A DNA stretch of 64,000 nt from Brumimicrobium ulvae (GCF_947504225.1 NZ_CANNGT010000007.1:1-64000), one strand, 5' to 3'; shown: positions 46,367 to 56,108, numbered from the stretch's first letter. The notes: generated from the letters alone by a model not told the origin. Made by a program: numbers and translations.

Positions 46367-47683
46367 TTAACACACCTTTACCTTACCCGTTACCACACTA
46401 TTGATTAAACTACTTTTATATTCTTGTAGCTTTTCTATTTCTTGTTCTTTTAGACCTATCGCAGTATCTATTTTAGCCGATGCGGTTTCTATATAGTTGG
46501 CGATTTCTCTTTGCTCGGAAAGTGGTGGAAGTGAAATGTAAATGGTTTTTAAATCATTAATATTAAATCTAAACACTTTAATTCCAGTAGCAAATTTTCT
46601 TAATTGCTTTGAAAATGTTTTTGAAAGAAAGTATAAATAATGACCATTTAATTTTTCTTGATATGGGTGTAACATTATCTGTTCGCCACCTAACAATCCT
46701 AAATCATTTCTGCTATAAAATGCCGAATGCCCTAAATCTTCAATTGTTTCTGAAGTTGAAATTAGAATTGTATCACCATCATTCACGATTTGGGATTCTT
46801 TATAAAACTCATCATTTATGTAAAAAGAATAGTTTTCATCAATTTTGTCAACCTTATATGTTTTCCCATATTGTAAGGCAACATAGCTTCCTTTATTCAA
46901 TAATTCATCTTTACTAAAAGGTGTGTTTCCTCTAACAAAATCAGCTAAACCAAAAAGTTTACTAACCTCCCAATGCTCCGGAATCTCCCCAATCCATTCC
47001 ACACCAGAGTCTTTCAGGGCAACCTTGTCGTTTAAACCACGAGTGACCGCTTTGTGTATGAGTATTTGTTTGCGTTCTTTTAATAGGGCTATTTGTTGCT
47101 GTTTTATGGCAATAGCCTCATCTATTTTGGTGGTTTTGTCGTCTAAAAATTGGGCTATGGCGGTTTGTTCTGGGAGGGGTGGGAAAGGAAAAGGAAATCT
47201 TTTGAAATCTTCAAAACTGATATTCTGCCTTAAACCAGAACCTAATCCGTAAATTACTTTGTTTATATCAATAGTATGTAAATAATAATGAAAGTATTTA
47301 TTAGAATATCCTTTAAATATTCGAAGGTTTATATAAGCACTTGTTATGATGCCCTTATCTTTAGCTAAACCTGTTCTTAAACTAGTCTTATCATTCTGTA
47401 AGTCTGTCGGTCTTATTATTATATCTCCAGGTTCTACCAACTGATAAGTTTCAAATGATTCTGGAACTAACCCTGTAAGTTTTTCTTTAGGTTTAATTAT
47501 AACATTACCGTAACTTAAAGAGAGAACTGTATTTTCTTTAAATCCAGTATTCTTTTCTTTACTTTCAAACAAGATTGTAAAACCAGGTTTTACCTGCCAA
47601 TGCTCAGGAATTTCTCCCAACCATTCCACTCCAGAGTTTTTATAGGATGTATAGCGTTGTATTTTGTTTTCTACTTCTACCAT
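46367..47683 (-). CDS. hsdS: type I restriction specificity subunit S
   Basis: A 438-aa protein with two target-recognition domains. Each is introduced by a near-copy of SGVEWLGEIPEHWQV (about residues 18 and 228) and followed by a conserved helical spacer (PPLPEQTAIAQFLDDKTTKIDEAIAIKQQQIALLKERKQ in part at 164-200, and PPLSEQREIANYIE near 385). The TRDs determine a two-part DNA target, which cannot be read from sequence. It starts in the stop codon of hsdM (TAATG), so the two are coupled. Confidence 0.95.
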   Translation of the reverse strand: MVEVENKIQRYTSYKNSGVEWLGEIPEHWQVKPGFTILFESKEKNTGFKENTVLSLSYGNVIIKPKEKLTGLVPESFETYQLVEPGDIIIRPTDLQNDKTSLRTGLAKDKGIITSAYINLRIFKGYSNKYFHYYLHTIDINKVIYGLGSGLRQNISFEDFKRFPFPFPPLPEQTAIAQFLDDKTTKIDEAIAIKQQQIALLKERKQILIHKAVTRGLNDKVALKDSGVEWIGEIPEHWEVSKLFGLADFVRGNTPFSKDELLNKGSYVALQYGKTYKVDKIDENYSFYINDEFYKESQIVNDGDTILISTSETIEDLGHSAFYSRNDLGLLGGEQIMLHPYQEKLNGHYLYFLSKTFSKQLRKFATGIKVFRFNINDLKTIYISLPPLSEQREIANYIETASAKIDTAIGLKEQEIEKLQEYKSSLINSVVTGKVKVC

Positions 47684-50043
47684 TACTTTAAGTTTAAGAT
47701 TTCAGCAATCAATCCTTCACTTTGCTTTTCCAATTCTAAAATATCCTGTGTCACTTCTTCAATGTTTCGCAAAGGTGTGTGTTTGTAGAAATATTTATTG
47801 AAACTTATTTCATAACCAATTTTTGTAGCGTCAAGATTTATCCAAGCCTCTTCTACGTGTGGTTGTACTTCTCTTTTGAAATAACTGTGAATATTGTCTT
47901 TTAAAGGCACGTTTTCGGAATCTCGTAAATCACTTTCGGTTTCGTAGGTGATGTATTCGCCTTGTTTGTCGGTAGGATAATAGCCAAAATCAGCTAAATC
48001 TTCTTCCTTACAATCTAAATGGCTCAAGAGGTTTTGAAGTTTATCACCAGAGAGTTTCACTACTTTTTTAATGACTTTTTCTGCTTCTGCATCGTATTCA
48101 CATACTGCGTTAAGAATTGCTTTTTTATCGGAAGCTGAAGCGTCTAACTTTTCTGTTTTGATAACCTTATTCAGCTCTTTTTCAAAAACATTATAATCGT
48201 TATATAATGTATCGCCAAAGTGTGCTGCTAACTGCTTCGCTAATTTTACATAGTGTTGGTGCTTTTTCCAAGTCTCCTTTTTTGTGAGTTTCTTTTTATT
48301 GGCTGAAGACAAGTTTAAATCGTTTTGCTCGCACCATTCTAAAAGTTCATCTGCATGTGCATTAATATCTTCATAAACACTTTCTCCAAAAGTTTCGTAA
48401 GCATACTGCATCGGTTCTTGTAAATACTTATCGTAACGCAATGTTTCAATTTTTTCTTCAGTAAACTGTGCTTTCAAACGCTTTGGACGTTCAATAGTCG
48501 CTTTGTAATACCCAAAATCTGCATTATCAAAAACTTTAGCTTCCAAATATGTTTCTTCCTCAGTAGAAATGTCGTGTTCAACTTCACTCATTTCTGTGTA
48601 GGTCTTAACGATATCGTTGATGTGCTCTGGTGAGAATTCACAGTTTTTGTTCCCTAAATTTTTACGTAATTTTCTGTACAATTCTCCTGCATCAATTAAC
48701 TGCACTTTTCCTTTTCGGTGCGCTGCTTTATTGTTGCTTAAAATCCAGATATAAGTTGTTATTCCAGTGTTGTAGAACAAGTTATTCGGCAATTGAACAA
48801 TGGCTTCTAGCCAGTCATTTTCAATAATATAACGGCGAATATTACTCTCCCCACCGCCAGCATCTCCAGTAAACAAACTAGAACCGTTGTGAACAGAGGC
48901 AATACGCGAACCTGCTGGACTTTGTGTTAAAGGCTTCATTTTAGAAACCATTTCCATTAAAAACAACAATTGTCCATCCGAAGAACGAGGAATAGCGTCT
49001 ACATCTTCCCATTCGCCCCAATAATCTTTCAATTGAATTTGGAAACGTGGGTCAATTACCTCTTTACCATCTTTAATGTATTTCTGCTCACTGCTCCATG
49101 ACTTTCCATAAGGCGGATTAGACAACATAAAGTCAAAAGTTTTCCCAGCAAATTCATCCGTAGATAAAGTAGAACCCACACGAATATTTTCAGGATTATT
49201 TCCTTTAATCATCATATCCGATTTACAAATCGCATAGGTTTCGTCGTTAATTTCCTTTCCAAAAAGATACACATCTCCCATGGCACGAATGGAGCCCTCT
49301 TCATCTTTAATAAAGTTCTGACTTTCGGTTAGCATTCCACCACTTCCACAAGCAGGGTCGTAAATGGTCATAACAGGTGGAAGATTGTCTTTAATAGGAT
49401 CAAAAATGATGTGTGTCATTAATTCGATAACCTCTCTTGGTGTAAAGTGCTCTCCAGCTTCTTCGTTATTTTCTTCATTGAATTTACGAATCAATTCCTC
49501 AAAGACATACCCCATTCCCAAGTTAGAGAGTGCTGGTAACTTTCTACCTTCTGGATCTTCTTTTTCATAAGGCGTTAAATTTATATAAGGTGAAGTAAAT
49601 TTTTCTAAGACATCTAATAAAACATCTTTTGCAGCCATGTGACTTACTTGACTTCGCAATTTGAATTTATCTACAATCTCCTTCACGTTTGGACTAAATC
49701 CATTAAGGTAGTCTTCAAAATTAGCCTGTAAGATTTGCGCACTGTTTGTTGCGGTATCTTTTATTTTTTGAAGTGTCCATTTACTGGTATTGTAGAACAC
49801 ATATCCAGAAGCATCACGCAATCCTGATTCATCCCACTCTGTAAATTTTGCTTCGTCTCGCTGAAAAGCCAGTTCTTCTAGAACGGCGTCTTTCGTAGGC
49901 TCTAGAAGCGCATCCAAACGGCGCAAAACAATCATGGGTAAAATAACGTCACGGTATTTTCCGCGGACATATACATCTCTTAGACAGTCGTCTGCGATAG
50001 ACCAAATAAAAGATACAAGTTTATTGTGTGAAGATTTATTCAT
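47683..50043 (-). CDS. hsdM: type I restriction DNA methyltransferase, M subunit
   Basis: A 786-aa N6-adenine methyltransferase; the SAM motif I DPACGSGGML lies at about 229-238 and the catalytic motif IV NPPYGKSW at about 310-317. The N-terminus is the helical HsdM_N domain (LVSFIWSIADDCLRDV). The C-terminus from about residue 500 is unusually long and charged (KRLKAQFTEEKIE..., KKVVKLSGDKLQ...), giving about 270 residues more than classical HsdM. It modifies the host target in complex with HsdS. Confidence 0.95.
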   Translation of the reverse strand: MNKSSHNKLVSFIWSIADDCLRDVYVRGKYRDVILPMIVLRRLDALLEPTKDAVLEELAFQRDEAKFTEWDESGLRDASGYVFYNTSKWTLQKIKDTATNSAQILQANFEDYLNGFSPNVKEIVDKFKLRSQVSHMAAKDVLLDVLEKFTSPYINLTPYEKEDPEGRKLPALSNLGMGYVFEELIRKFNEENNEEAGEHFTPREVIELMTHIIFDPIKDNLPPVMTIYDPACGSGGMLTESQNFIKDEEGSIRAMGDVYLFGKEINDETYAICKSDMMIKGNNPENIRVGSTLSTDEFAGKTFDFMLSNPPYGKSWSSEQKYIKDGKEVIDPRFQIQLKDYWGEWEDVDAIPRSSDGQLLFLMEMVSKMKPLTQSPAGSRIASVHNGSSLFTGDAGGGESNIRRYIIENDWLEAIVQLPNNLFYNTGITTYIWILSNNKAAHRKGKVQLIDAGELYRKLRKNLGNKNCEFSPEHINDIVKTYTEMSEVEHDISTEEETYLEAKVFDNADFGYYKATIERPKRLKAQFTEEKIETLRYDKYLQEPMQYAYETFGESVYEDINAHADELLEWCEQNDLNLSSANKKKLTKKETWKKHQHYVKLAKQLAAHFGDTLYNDYNVFEKELNKVIKTEKLDASASDKKAILNAVCEYDAEAEKVIKKVVKLSGDKLQNLLSHLDCKEEDLADFGYYPTDKQGEYITYETESDLRDSENVPLKDNIHSYFKREVQPHVEEAWINLDATKIGYEISFNKYFYKHTPLRNIEEVTQDILELEKQSEGLIAEILNLK

Positions 50044-50143
50044 GGGGTGTATTTATGCTGTGGTGTAAAAATAAAATGGAATCAATAAGTTAGATAAAAT
50101 TTAAAGCTTAAATATAGTAAAATTGGTGGGATTTGGGTTTGGG

Positions 50144-50290
50144 TTATGGGGTTTTACTTATCTCATCAATATAAGTTTTGGTTCCGTCCGGACTTGGTTT
50201 AGTCATAATTTTGATAGCATCATTTTCTATTAAGATATTCTCTTCCATTATTTTGGGAGGGCTTTCTATTGCAGAATCCCCTTTCCTCAT
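50144..50290 (-). CDS. 48-aa possible small ORF at the edge of the repeat array
   Basis: ATG at 50290 opens 48 codons ending TKPSPDGTKTYIDEISKTP; an inner ATG at 50248 gives 34. The first residues come from the first copy of the 176-bp repeat. The C-terminal part looks protein-like, but there is no known family. It may be the end of a gene cut by the repeat array. Confidence 0.25.
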   Translation of the reverse strand: MRKGDSAIESPPKIMEENILIENDAIKIMTKPSPDGTKTYIDEISKTP

Positions 50291-50810
50291 CGCTAGCAAG
50301 AAAATTATAAGAAAGAATGCAGGAATTATGCGCTATTTTTCCCTCTCGGAGCGATTGAGAGAAAATTAAATAAAGGATTGAAGAAATAAAGGAGGATTTT
50401 CCTTCTTGAGCGCTTGCGAAAAATCGAATAGAAAATATCAAAATAAGCAGAATCTTCTTTCCTCATCGCTAGCATGAAAATTATAGGAAAGAATGCAGGA
50501 ATTATGCGCTATTTTTCCCTATTGGAGCGATTGAGAGAAAATTAAATGAAGGATTGAAGAAATAAAGGAGGATTTTCCTTCTTGAGCGCTTGCGAAAAAT
50601 CGAATAGAAAATATCAAAATAAGCAGAATCCTCTTTCCTCATCGCTAGCATGAAAATTATAAGAAAGAATGCAGGAATTATGCGCTATCTTTCTCTATTG
50701 GAGCGATAGCCAGAAAATTGATGCAGAAAAGGAGAAATGAAAGAAATCTTTCTCTATTGGAGTGATTGAGAGAAAATTGATGCTGAAATGCAGGAATAAA
50801 AGCAATTCTT
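50285..50810 (-). repeat. three 176-bp repeat units (left array)
   Basis: Units starting CCTCATCGCTAGCA begin at 50285, 50461 and 50637, exactly 176 bp apart. Each has the core GAAAATTATA, GAATGCAGGAATTATGCGCTAT, GAGCGATTGAGAGAAAATT and CTTCTTGAGCGCTTGCG. The third copy diverges in its second half. Short open frames in them are repeat artefacts. Confidence 0.85.
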
Positions 50811-50926
50811 CCTTCTTGAGCGCTTGCGCTCAAGCTTTGGGCATCAGTACGGACGAATTGCAATTCGTCCGTACCATCCCCAAAGAAATTTCATAAATGA
50901 AATTTAGGGAAAAAGAAATGCAGCGC
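50811..50926. repeat. 116-bp terminal block, left copy (nested palindromes)
   Basis: It contains three palindromes: CTTGAGCGCTTGCGCTCAAG (50815-50834), a perfect 28-bp one starting GTACGGACGAATTG (50847-50874), and AAATTTCAT/ATGAAATTT. It matches 51899-52014 base for base over the part compared and borders the 3' end of the RAYT gene. Confidence 0.85.
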
Positions 50927-50965
50927 CATTCTAAAAAAGCATTAATAAAATATCTGCCTATCTCA

Positions 50966-51466
50966 TCACCTTCTTTTCCAATCCCTCACATTATTCAAAA
51001 TATAATTCTCCACATTCACGAATTCTTTTTCATCTCGAATAATTCGATCATGAAATCTTCCATGCCATACTTCATTCTTCTTTTCTAATTTTTCGGCATT
51101 ATTTCGTCTGGTCACAGAACTTTTAAAGCTGCGAATAATAGCAGACAAAGTTTGTTTAGGAGAGGTGAATTTTCCTGGTACATTCTTTTTATTCAAGGAA
51201 TAGCGAATCTCCACAACAGCATGAAAATGATTGGGCATAACCACATAAGAATGAAGTTTTATATTTTTACGAATTTCGCCTGTAGCGATCCACTCTTCTT
51301 CTACGATTTCACCAAGCCGGCTAGGATACATCACTCCTTTTCTAATCTCGCCAAAAATATGCTTGAACTCTTTAGCATTTATAGTTATAAAATACCAACC
51401 TTCCGAAGCATAATCATAGCCTCTTAAGCGAATACTTTTCCGATTAGGATAATTTGATTTTTTCAT
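50966..51466 (-). CDS. REP-associated tyrosine transposase (RAYT, TnpA_REP)
   Basis: 166 aa from the ATG at 51466 (MKKSNYPNRKSIRLRGYDY); the 13-residue upstream extension is not needed. Motifs of Y1 HUH nucleases are clear: the HUH pair in VVMPNHFHAVVEI (about 73-85) and the catalytic Tyr in ENYILNNVRDW (about 152-162). GWYFITINAKEF is the usual N-terminal strand. RAYTs cut and join single-stranded DNA at REP hairpins, here the flanking palindromes. The gene lies between two arrays of 176-bp repeats and two 116-bp palindromic blocks. Confidence 0.92.
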   Translation of the reverse strand: MKKSNYPNRKSIRLRGYDYASEGWYFITINAKEFKHIFGEIRKGVMYPSRLGEIVEEEWIATGEIRKNIKLHSYVVMPNHFHAVVEIRYSLNKKNVPGKFTSPKQTLSAIIRSFKSSVTRRNNAEKLEKKNEVWHGRFHDRIIRDEKEFVNVENYILNNVRDWKRR

Positions 51467-51571
51467 TTCTTTCGATTTAGGTCTATTGAAGATAACGAAA
51501 AACATGAACTTGAAAAAAGAAATAATGCTTTTTATTGAATAGATTTATTCTCTACATCAAGAAAAGAAATC

Positions 51572-51898
51572 GAATAGAAAATATCAAAATAAGCAGAATC
51601 CTCTTTCCTCATCGCTAGCATGAAAATTATAAGAAAGAATGCAGGAATTATGCGCTATTTTTCCCTCTCGGAGCGATTGAGAGAAAATTAAATAAAGGAT
51701 TGAAGAAATAAGGGAGGCTTTTCCTTCTTGAGCGCTTGCGAAAAATCGAATAGAAAATATCAAAATAAGCAGAATCCTCTTTCCTCATCGCTAGCATGAA
51801 AATTATAGGAAAGAATGCAGGAATTATGCGCTATTTTTCCCTCTCGGAGTGATTGAGAGAAAATTAAATGAAGGATTGAAGAAATAAGGGAGGCTTTT
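51572..51898 (-). repeat. right array of 176-bp repeat units (two plus a partial)
   Basis: A partial unit begins near 51572 (GAAATCGAATAGAAAATATC), and full unit starts lie at 51607 and 51783, again 176 bp apart, with the same sequence as the left array. The second runs into the right terminal block. Confidence 0.85.
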
Positions 51899-52014
51899 CC
51901 TTCTTGAGCGCTTGCGCTCAAGCTTTGGGCATCAGTACGGACGAATTGCAATTCGTCCGTACCATCCCCAAAGAAATTTCATAAATGAAATTTAGGGAAA
52001 AAGAAATGCAGCGC
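51899..52014. repeat. 116-bp terminal block, right copy
   Basis: Same sequence and orientation as 50811-50926, with the 28-bp palindrome at 51935-51962. A related stretch (AAATATCTGCCTATCT) continues for about 45 bp beyond both copies, up to the stop codons of mnmE here and of the RAYT gene at the left copy. Confidence 0.85.
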
Positions 52015-52054
52015 TATTTCAAAAAATGCTTTGATAAAATATCTGCCTATCTAA

Positions 52055-53425
52055 TCACTTTCCAATACAAAAATTAGCAAATATATTCCCCAACAAATCA
52101 TCTGTACTGATCTCTCCAGTAATACTCGACAAATGACGAATCGCACTGCGGATATCCATGGCTAATAAATCACCAGAGATTTGCATTTCCAAGGCTTGTT
52201 CTACTTGATTCATGTCGGCAAGGGCGTTGGAGAAAGCTTCGTAATGTCTTGCATTGATAACGATTGTGTCGCTTTCTGTTGCTAATTCTTCGACCGATTT
52301 TGCTAACTCAGCCTTTAAAGCATCTAAACCTTCGTGGTTTTTCGCAGAAATGGCAATTACAGGGTACTCCTCACTGTAAGCTGCAAATTTAGAAGCATCC
52401 ATTTCTTCGGTTTTGTTAGCGAGGAGAACAATGGATAGTCCTTCACGCTCTAATCGACTTAAGTCATTTTGAACCTCTTCTTTACTCAGTTCATTGGCAT
52501 CAAATACATAAAGCAATATATTCGATTTAGAGACCTCTGAAATAGCGCGCTCCACTCCTATTTTCTCGATTTCGTCGGTGGCTTCACGAATTCCAGCTGT
52601 GTCAATAAAATTGTAAAGTACACCATCGATGGTCAACTTTTCTTCAATGGTATCTCGGGTTGTTCCGGCTATTGAAGAAACGATTGCGCGTTCTTCATTC
52701 AACAAAGCATTAAGCAAAGTAGATTTTCCAGCGTTGGGTCTTCCTGCAATTACAGTGCTTATTCCGTGTTTTATGGCATTTCCGTAGGCGAAAGATTCTG
52801 TTAATAAGGTCAGTTTTTCTTTTAATTCAATGACCAATTCATTCAACTCTGTTCGGCTAGCGAATTCTACATCTTCTTCAGAGAAATCAAGCTCTAACTC
52901 AATTAAAGAAGCGAAATCCATTAAGCGTTGACGCAAATGAGCAATTTTATCAGAATAACCGCCACGCATTTGGTTCATGGCTATTTCGTGACCTTTTTTA
53001 GAATCAGAAGCAATTAAATCTGCGATGGCTTCGGCTTGAGATAAATCCATTCGACCATTGAAATAAGCACGCATAGTAAACTCTCCTGCTTTTGCCATTC
53101 GACAACCTGCTTTAAACAACAAGTTGAGAATTTGCTGTTGAATAAACGTTGAACCGTGGCAAGCAATTTCAGTGGTATTTTCTCCAGTAAAACTTTTCCC
53201 TTCTTTTAAAACGGTTACCAGAACTTCATCAATCACTTTGTTTTCCTCGTCTCGAATTGTTCCAAAATGAACAGTATGGGAATCAACTTTCGTTAAATCC
53301 TTAGAAAAAATTTTAGAAGTCAATTTCAATGCATCATCGCCCGAAACACGGATAACTGCAATTGCTCCTACTCCATTCGCAGTTGATAATGCACAAATTG
53401 TATCTTTTTCAATCAATAAAGCCAT
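52055..53425 (-). CDS. mnmE: tRNA modification GTPase MnmE (TrmE)
   Basis: A 456-aa GTPase that, with MnmG, adds the carboxymethylaminomethyl group to U34 of some tRNAs. The N-terminal domain begins DTICALSTANGVGAIAVIRVSG. The G domain inserted in the helical domain has GRPNAGKSTLLN (about 226-237), DTAG (IREATDEIE follows) and NKTE. It ends with the diagnostic C-terminal CIGK. The stop lies against the right REP block. Confidence 0.96.
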   Translation of the reverse strand: MALLIEKDTICALSTANGVGAIAVIRVSGDDALKLTSKIFSKDLTKVDSHTVHFGTIRDEENKVIDEVLVTVLKEGKSFTGENTTEIACHGSTFIQQQILNLLFKAGCRMAKAGEFTMRAYFNGRMDLSQAEAIADLIASDSKKGHEIAMNQMRGGYSDKIAHLRQRLMDFASLIELELDFSEEDVEFASRTELNELVIELKEKLTLLTESFAYGNAIKHGISTVIAGRPNAGKSTLLNALLNEERAIVSSIAGTTRDTIEEKLTIDGVLYNFIDTAGIREATDEIEKIGVERAISEVSKSNILLYVFDANELSKEEVQNDLSRLEREGLSIVLLANKTEEMDASKFAAYSEEYPVIAISAKNHEGLDALKAELAKSVEELATESDTIVINARHYEAFSNALADMNQVEQALEMQISGDLLAMDIRSAIRHLSSITGEISTDDLLGNIFANFCIGK

Positions 53426-53452
53426 GGTAAATGTTCTATTCGTTTAATTCTG

Positions 53453-53460
53453 CAAAGATA
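53453..53460 (-). promoter_or_regulatory. promoter -7 box of mnmE
   Basis: TATCTTTG on the minus strand is an exact TAnnTTTG match, 28 bp before the mnmE ATG. A well-placed upstream TTG was not found. Confidence 0.4.
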
Positions 53461-53968
53461 GGGAATTGAAAGGGAGATAGCGTTCGAAAGAAGGTGAAAG
53501 TTGATGATTATTCAAAAGAGGAGCGAGGCTTCAAGTTGCGCTGTAATGGAACACGGATGACGCGAATGCAAGCAACACGGATTGTCGCGGATTTTTTATT
53601 CACGTGAAAAGATAGTTGATTCAAATTAAAGTGTTCAATAGATAGCTTGTTGAAGGCAACAGAATTAGAGTCGTTGGCAAGGAAATCTAAGTGTTTAGAA
53701 TAGCTTCTCTTGTGTTTGGTAGGCACAAATATCCTCCCTCTGTATCTCCCTCCAAAGGGAGAGTTGCTCCGAGTCAATACTTTAAGGTAATTGAATCAAA
53801 TTAAAGCGTTGACCGAATAAGCCTTAGAAGATCTCGATTAACAAATCTAAAAGAGATCCCTCCATCTTGGATTTTCGAGATGACTTCTGATGGAGAATCA
53901 TGCAGGAAAAAAAGGGGCGAAATGAATAAAACGGATTTCCAATTACCATTCATCACGAATCACCTATT
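53461..53968. other. intergenic with dispersed CGGAT-type repeats
   Basis: About 500 bp without a supported gene. It holds ACACGGATGACGCG and ACACGGATTGTCGCGGATTT, related to the gap at 34470-34520, and CTCCCTCCAAAGGGAGAG, a small inverted repeat. A 90-codon minus-strand frame (53508-53777) has unlikely composition and is not called. Confidence 0.6.
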
Positions 53969-54541
53969 TTACAATTGTCTTTGCACTTCACATGGATTTC
54001 CAAAGGCTAAACAATTATCTGGGATATCTTTTGTTACCACACTACCTGCTCCTATTGTAACATTATCTCCAACACTTATGCCTGGTAGAAGTATGGTATT
54101 TCCTCCAATCCAAACATTATCTCCAACTTTAACGGGTTTACTTGAAGTAAGATAAGAAGATGTATTTCCTTGATGAATTATTCTCTCTGAAGATTTTAAA
54201 GGATGAGTTGCGGTATAGATTTGAACATGCGGACCAATTAAACCATTTTTTCCGATGCTTATTTTATTATTGTCTAAAAAAACACAATTCATATTGACAA
54301 AAGTATTTTCTCCAATTGAAATGTTCTCACCATAATCACAGAAAAACGGTGCTTCTATCCAAACGCCTTCCCCTTTAAATTCAAAAAGATTATTTAAAAT
54401 TCTTTCTCGTTCTTGCGTAGATTCAGCATCGAGGTTGTTATAATCTTTGAGAAGCTTCCTTGCATTATGATAGACTTTCAATAATTCCGGATCTCTGGAA
54501 TTATAGTTTTTTCCATTGAGCATTTTCTCCTTTTCAGTCAT
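53969..54541 (-). CDS. sugar O-acetyltransferase (maltose/galactoside type)
   Basis: A 190-aa left-handed beta-helix acetyltransferase of the Maa/LacA class. The N-terminal helical cap is typical (EKEKMLNGKNYNSRDPELL, ARKLLKDYN). The hexapeptide repeats follow (FVNMNCVFLDNNKISIG, GDNVWIGGNTILLPGISVG), with the catalytic His in QIYTATHPL (about 110-118). It transfers acetyl from acetyl-CoA to a sugar hydroxyl. The C-terminus is normal (GNPCEVQRQL). Confidence 0.9.
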   Translation of the reverse strand: MTEKEKMLNGKNYNSRDPELLKVYHNARKLLKDYNNLDAESTQERERILNNLFEFKGEGVWIEAPFFCDYGENISIGENTFVNMNCVFLDNNKISIGKNGLIGPHVQIYTATHPLKSSERIIHQGNTSSYLTSSKPVKVGDNVWIGGNTILLPGISVGDNVTIGAGSVVTKDIPDNCLAFGNPCEVQRQL

Positions 54542-54565
54542 CGATTTTATTTTAAGAGCTATTGA

Positions 54566-55258
54566 CTAATTCTTTTGCCTCACTTCCTTCTCAAACCACT
54601 TCCATAGCGGCTCATTCGGAACTTTTGCAGTGATTTCGATGGGTTCTTTTTTCACAGGATGAATGAATTCTACTTTTCTGGCATGTAAAGAAATACTGCC
54701 ATCTTTATTGGAACGTTTTGCACCGTATTTCACATCACCTTTGATGATGCAGCCAATATTTGACAGTTGTGTTCTAATTTGATGGTGACGACCTGTTTTT
54801 GGACGCACCTCCAACAAGAAATAACGATCACTTTGAGCAATCAATCGATAATCCAGTTCAGCTTCCTTTGCCTCTGGCGTTCCTTTCTTTACAGAGTAAC
54901 TTTTGTTTTGATCTTTGTTCTTCCGTAAATAATCCAACAAATTTCCCTGTGGATTTTTAGGTTTAGTTTCAACAATAGCCCAATAGACCTTCTGAACTTC
55001 TTGTTTTTTGAACAATTCATTCATTCGAGAAAGTGCTTTACTCGTTTTAGAGAAAATTACTAACCCAGAAGTCGGGCGGTCTAATCGGTGTATAACACCA
55101 CAAAAGACGTTGCCCTCCTTCTTATATTTTTCGGCTAGCCAACGTTTAATCTTTTCAGGTAACGGTTCATCTCCTGTCTTATCGCCTTGGGTAATATCAC
55201 CCGAAGCTTTATTTACAGCGATTAAATGGTTGTCCTCATAAATAACGTCAATTGCCAT
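54566..55258 (-). CDS. RluA-family pseudouridine synthase
   Basis: A 230-aa pseudouridine synthase of the RluA/RsuA superfamily. The catalytic Asp lies in HRLDRPTSGLVIFSKT (about 57-72). KPKTGRHHQIRTQLSNIGCII and GDVKYGAK are further family blocks. There is no S4 domain, so it is the short RluA-like class; its RNA target (23S rRNA or tRNA) cannot be deduced. It starts 2 bp after the panB stop, so the two are probably co-transcribed. Confidence 0.92.
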   Translation of the reverse strand: MAIDVIYEDNHLIAVNKASGDITQGDKTGDEPLPEKIKRWLAEKYKKEGNVFCGVIHRLDRPTSGLVIFSKTSKALSRMNELFKKQEVQKVYWAIVETKPKNPQGNLLDYLRKNKDQNKSYSVKKGTPEAKEAELDYRLIAQSDRYFLLEVRPKTGRHHQIRTQLSNIGCIIKGDVKYGAKRSNKDGSISLHARKVEFIHPVKKEPIEITAKVPNEPLWKWFEKEVRQKN

Positions 55259-55260
55259 TT

Positions 55261-56076
55261 TTAGTATTGTTCTTCTTTATTTGGGAAATCTCCAGAACGC
55301 ACATCACTAATGTAGCTTTTCACTGCTGTAGTCATCTCGTCAAATAGGTTATGGTACTTACGTAAGAAACGTGGATTAAACTCATTGTTAATACCCAACA
55401 TATCATGAACTACCAATACTTGACCATCAACACCTCCTCCAGCACCAATTCCAATGATAGGAATATTCACTTCTTTAGCAACTCTTGCTGCTAATTCTGC
55501 TGGAATTTTTTCTAAAACGATAGAGAAACAACCTGCAGCTTCTAACGCTTTTGCGTCTTCAATTAAACGATTTGCTTCTTCTTCTTGTTTTGCTCTTACT
55601 ACGTAAGTTCCAAATTTATAGATTGACTGTGGGGTAAGTCCTAAATGTCCCATTACTGGAATTCCAGCCGTAAGAATCCTCTGGATTGATTCAAGAATCT
55701 CTTGTCCTCCTTCCATTTTCACGGCGTGACCTCCAGATTCTTTCATAATTCGAATAGCTGTTGAAAGTGCTTCTTTCGAGTTTCCTTGATAAGAACCAAA
55801 AGGCATATCAACAACAACCAATGCTCTTTCTACTGCGCGAACTACCGAAGCCGCATGATAAATCATTTGGTCCAATGTAATGGGCAATGTTGTTTCGTGA
55901 CCTGCCATCACATTGGATGCAGAATCTCCTACTAGAATAACGTCGATTCCAGCACCATCAATGATTTTAGCCATTGAAAAATCATACCCGGTTAACATCG
56001 AAATCTTCTCGTTGTTATCCTTCATTTCTTGTAACACATGAGTGGTTACACGTTTTACATTCTTATGTACAGACAT
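55261..56076 (-). CDS. panB: 3-methyl-2-oxobutanoate hydroxymethyltransferase
   Basis: 271 aa from the ATG at 56076 ([15 protein letters not shown]); the in-frame TTG at 56082 adds only two residues. PanB makes ketopantoate from ketoisovalerate and methylene-tetrahydrofolate, the first step of pantothenate and coenzyme A synthesis. Key blocks are [34 protein letters not shown] (metal-ligand Asp), [16 protein letters not shown], and IGIGAG. Length equals the family norm. A 26-bp perfect hairpin lies 33 bp upstream of the start. Confidence 0.96.
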   Translation of the reverse strand: MSVHKNVKRVTTHVLQEMKDNNEKISMLTGYDFSMAKIIDGAGIDVILVGDSASNVMAGHETTLPITLDQMIYHAASVVRAVERALVVVDMPFGSYQGNSKEALSTAIRIMKESGGHAVKMEGGQEILESIQRILTAGIPVMGHLGLTPQSIYKFGTYVVRAKQEEEANRLIEDAKALEAAGCFSIVLEKIPAELAARVAKEVNIPIIGIGAGGGVDGQVLVVHDMLGINNEFNPRFLRKYHNLFDEMTTAVKSYISDVRSGDFPNKEEQY

Positions 56077-56108
56077 AATCAATTTATTTTAAATACAAAT
56101 GTACGAGA

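Noticed and set aside
50220..50441. Frames in the repeat array (also 50678-50863 and 51760-51951)
   Set aside because: The same peptide fragments (SASAQEGK..., FLASDEERGF) recur because the 176-bp repeat recurs; no start signals.
53508..53777. 89-codon minus-strand frame after mnmE
   Set aside because: It runs through CGGAT-type intergenic repeats and an inverted repeat; residue usage is not protein-like.
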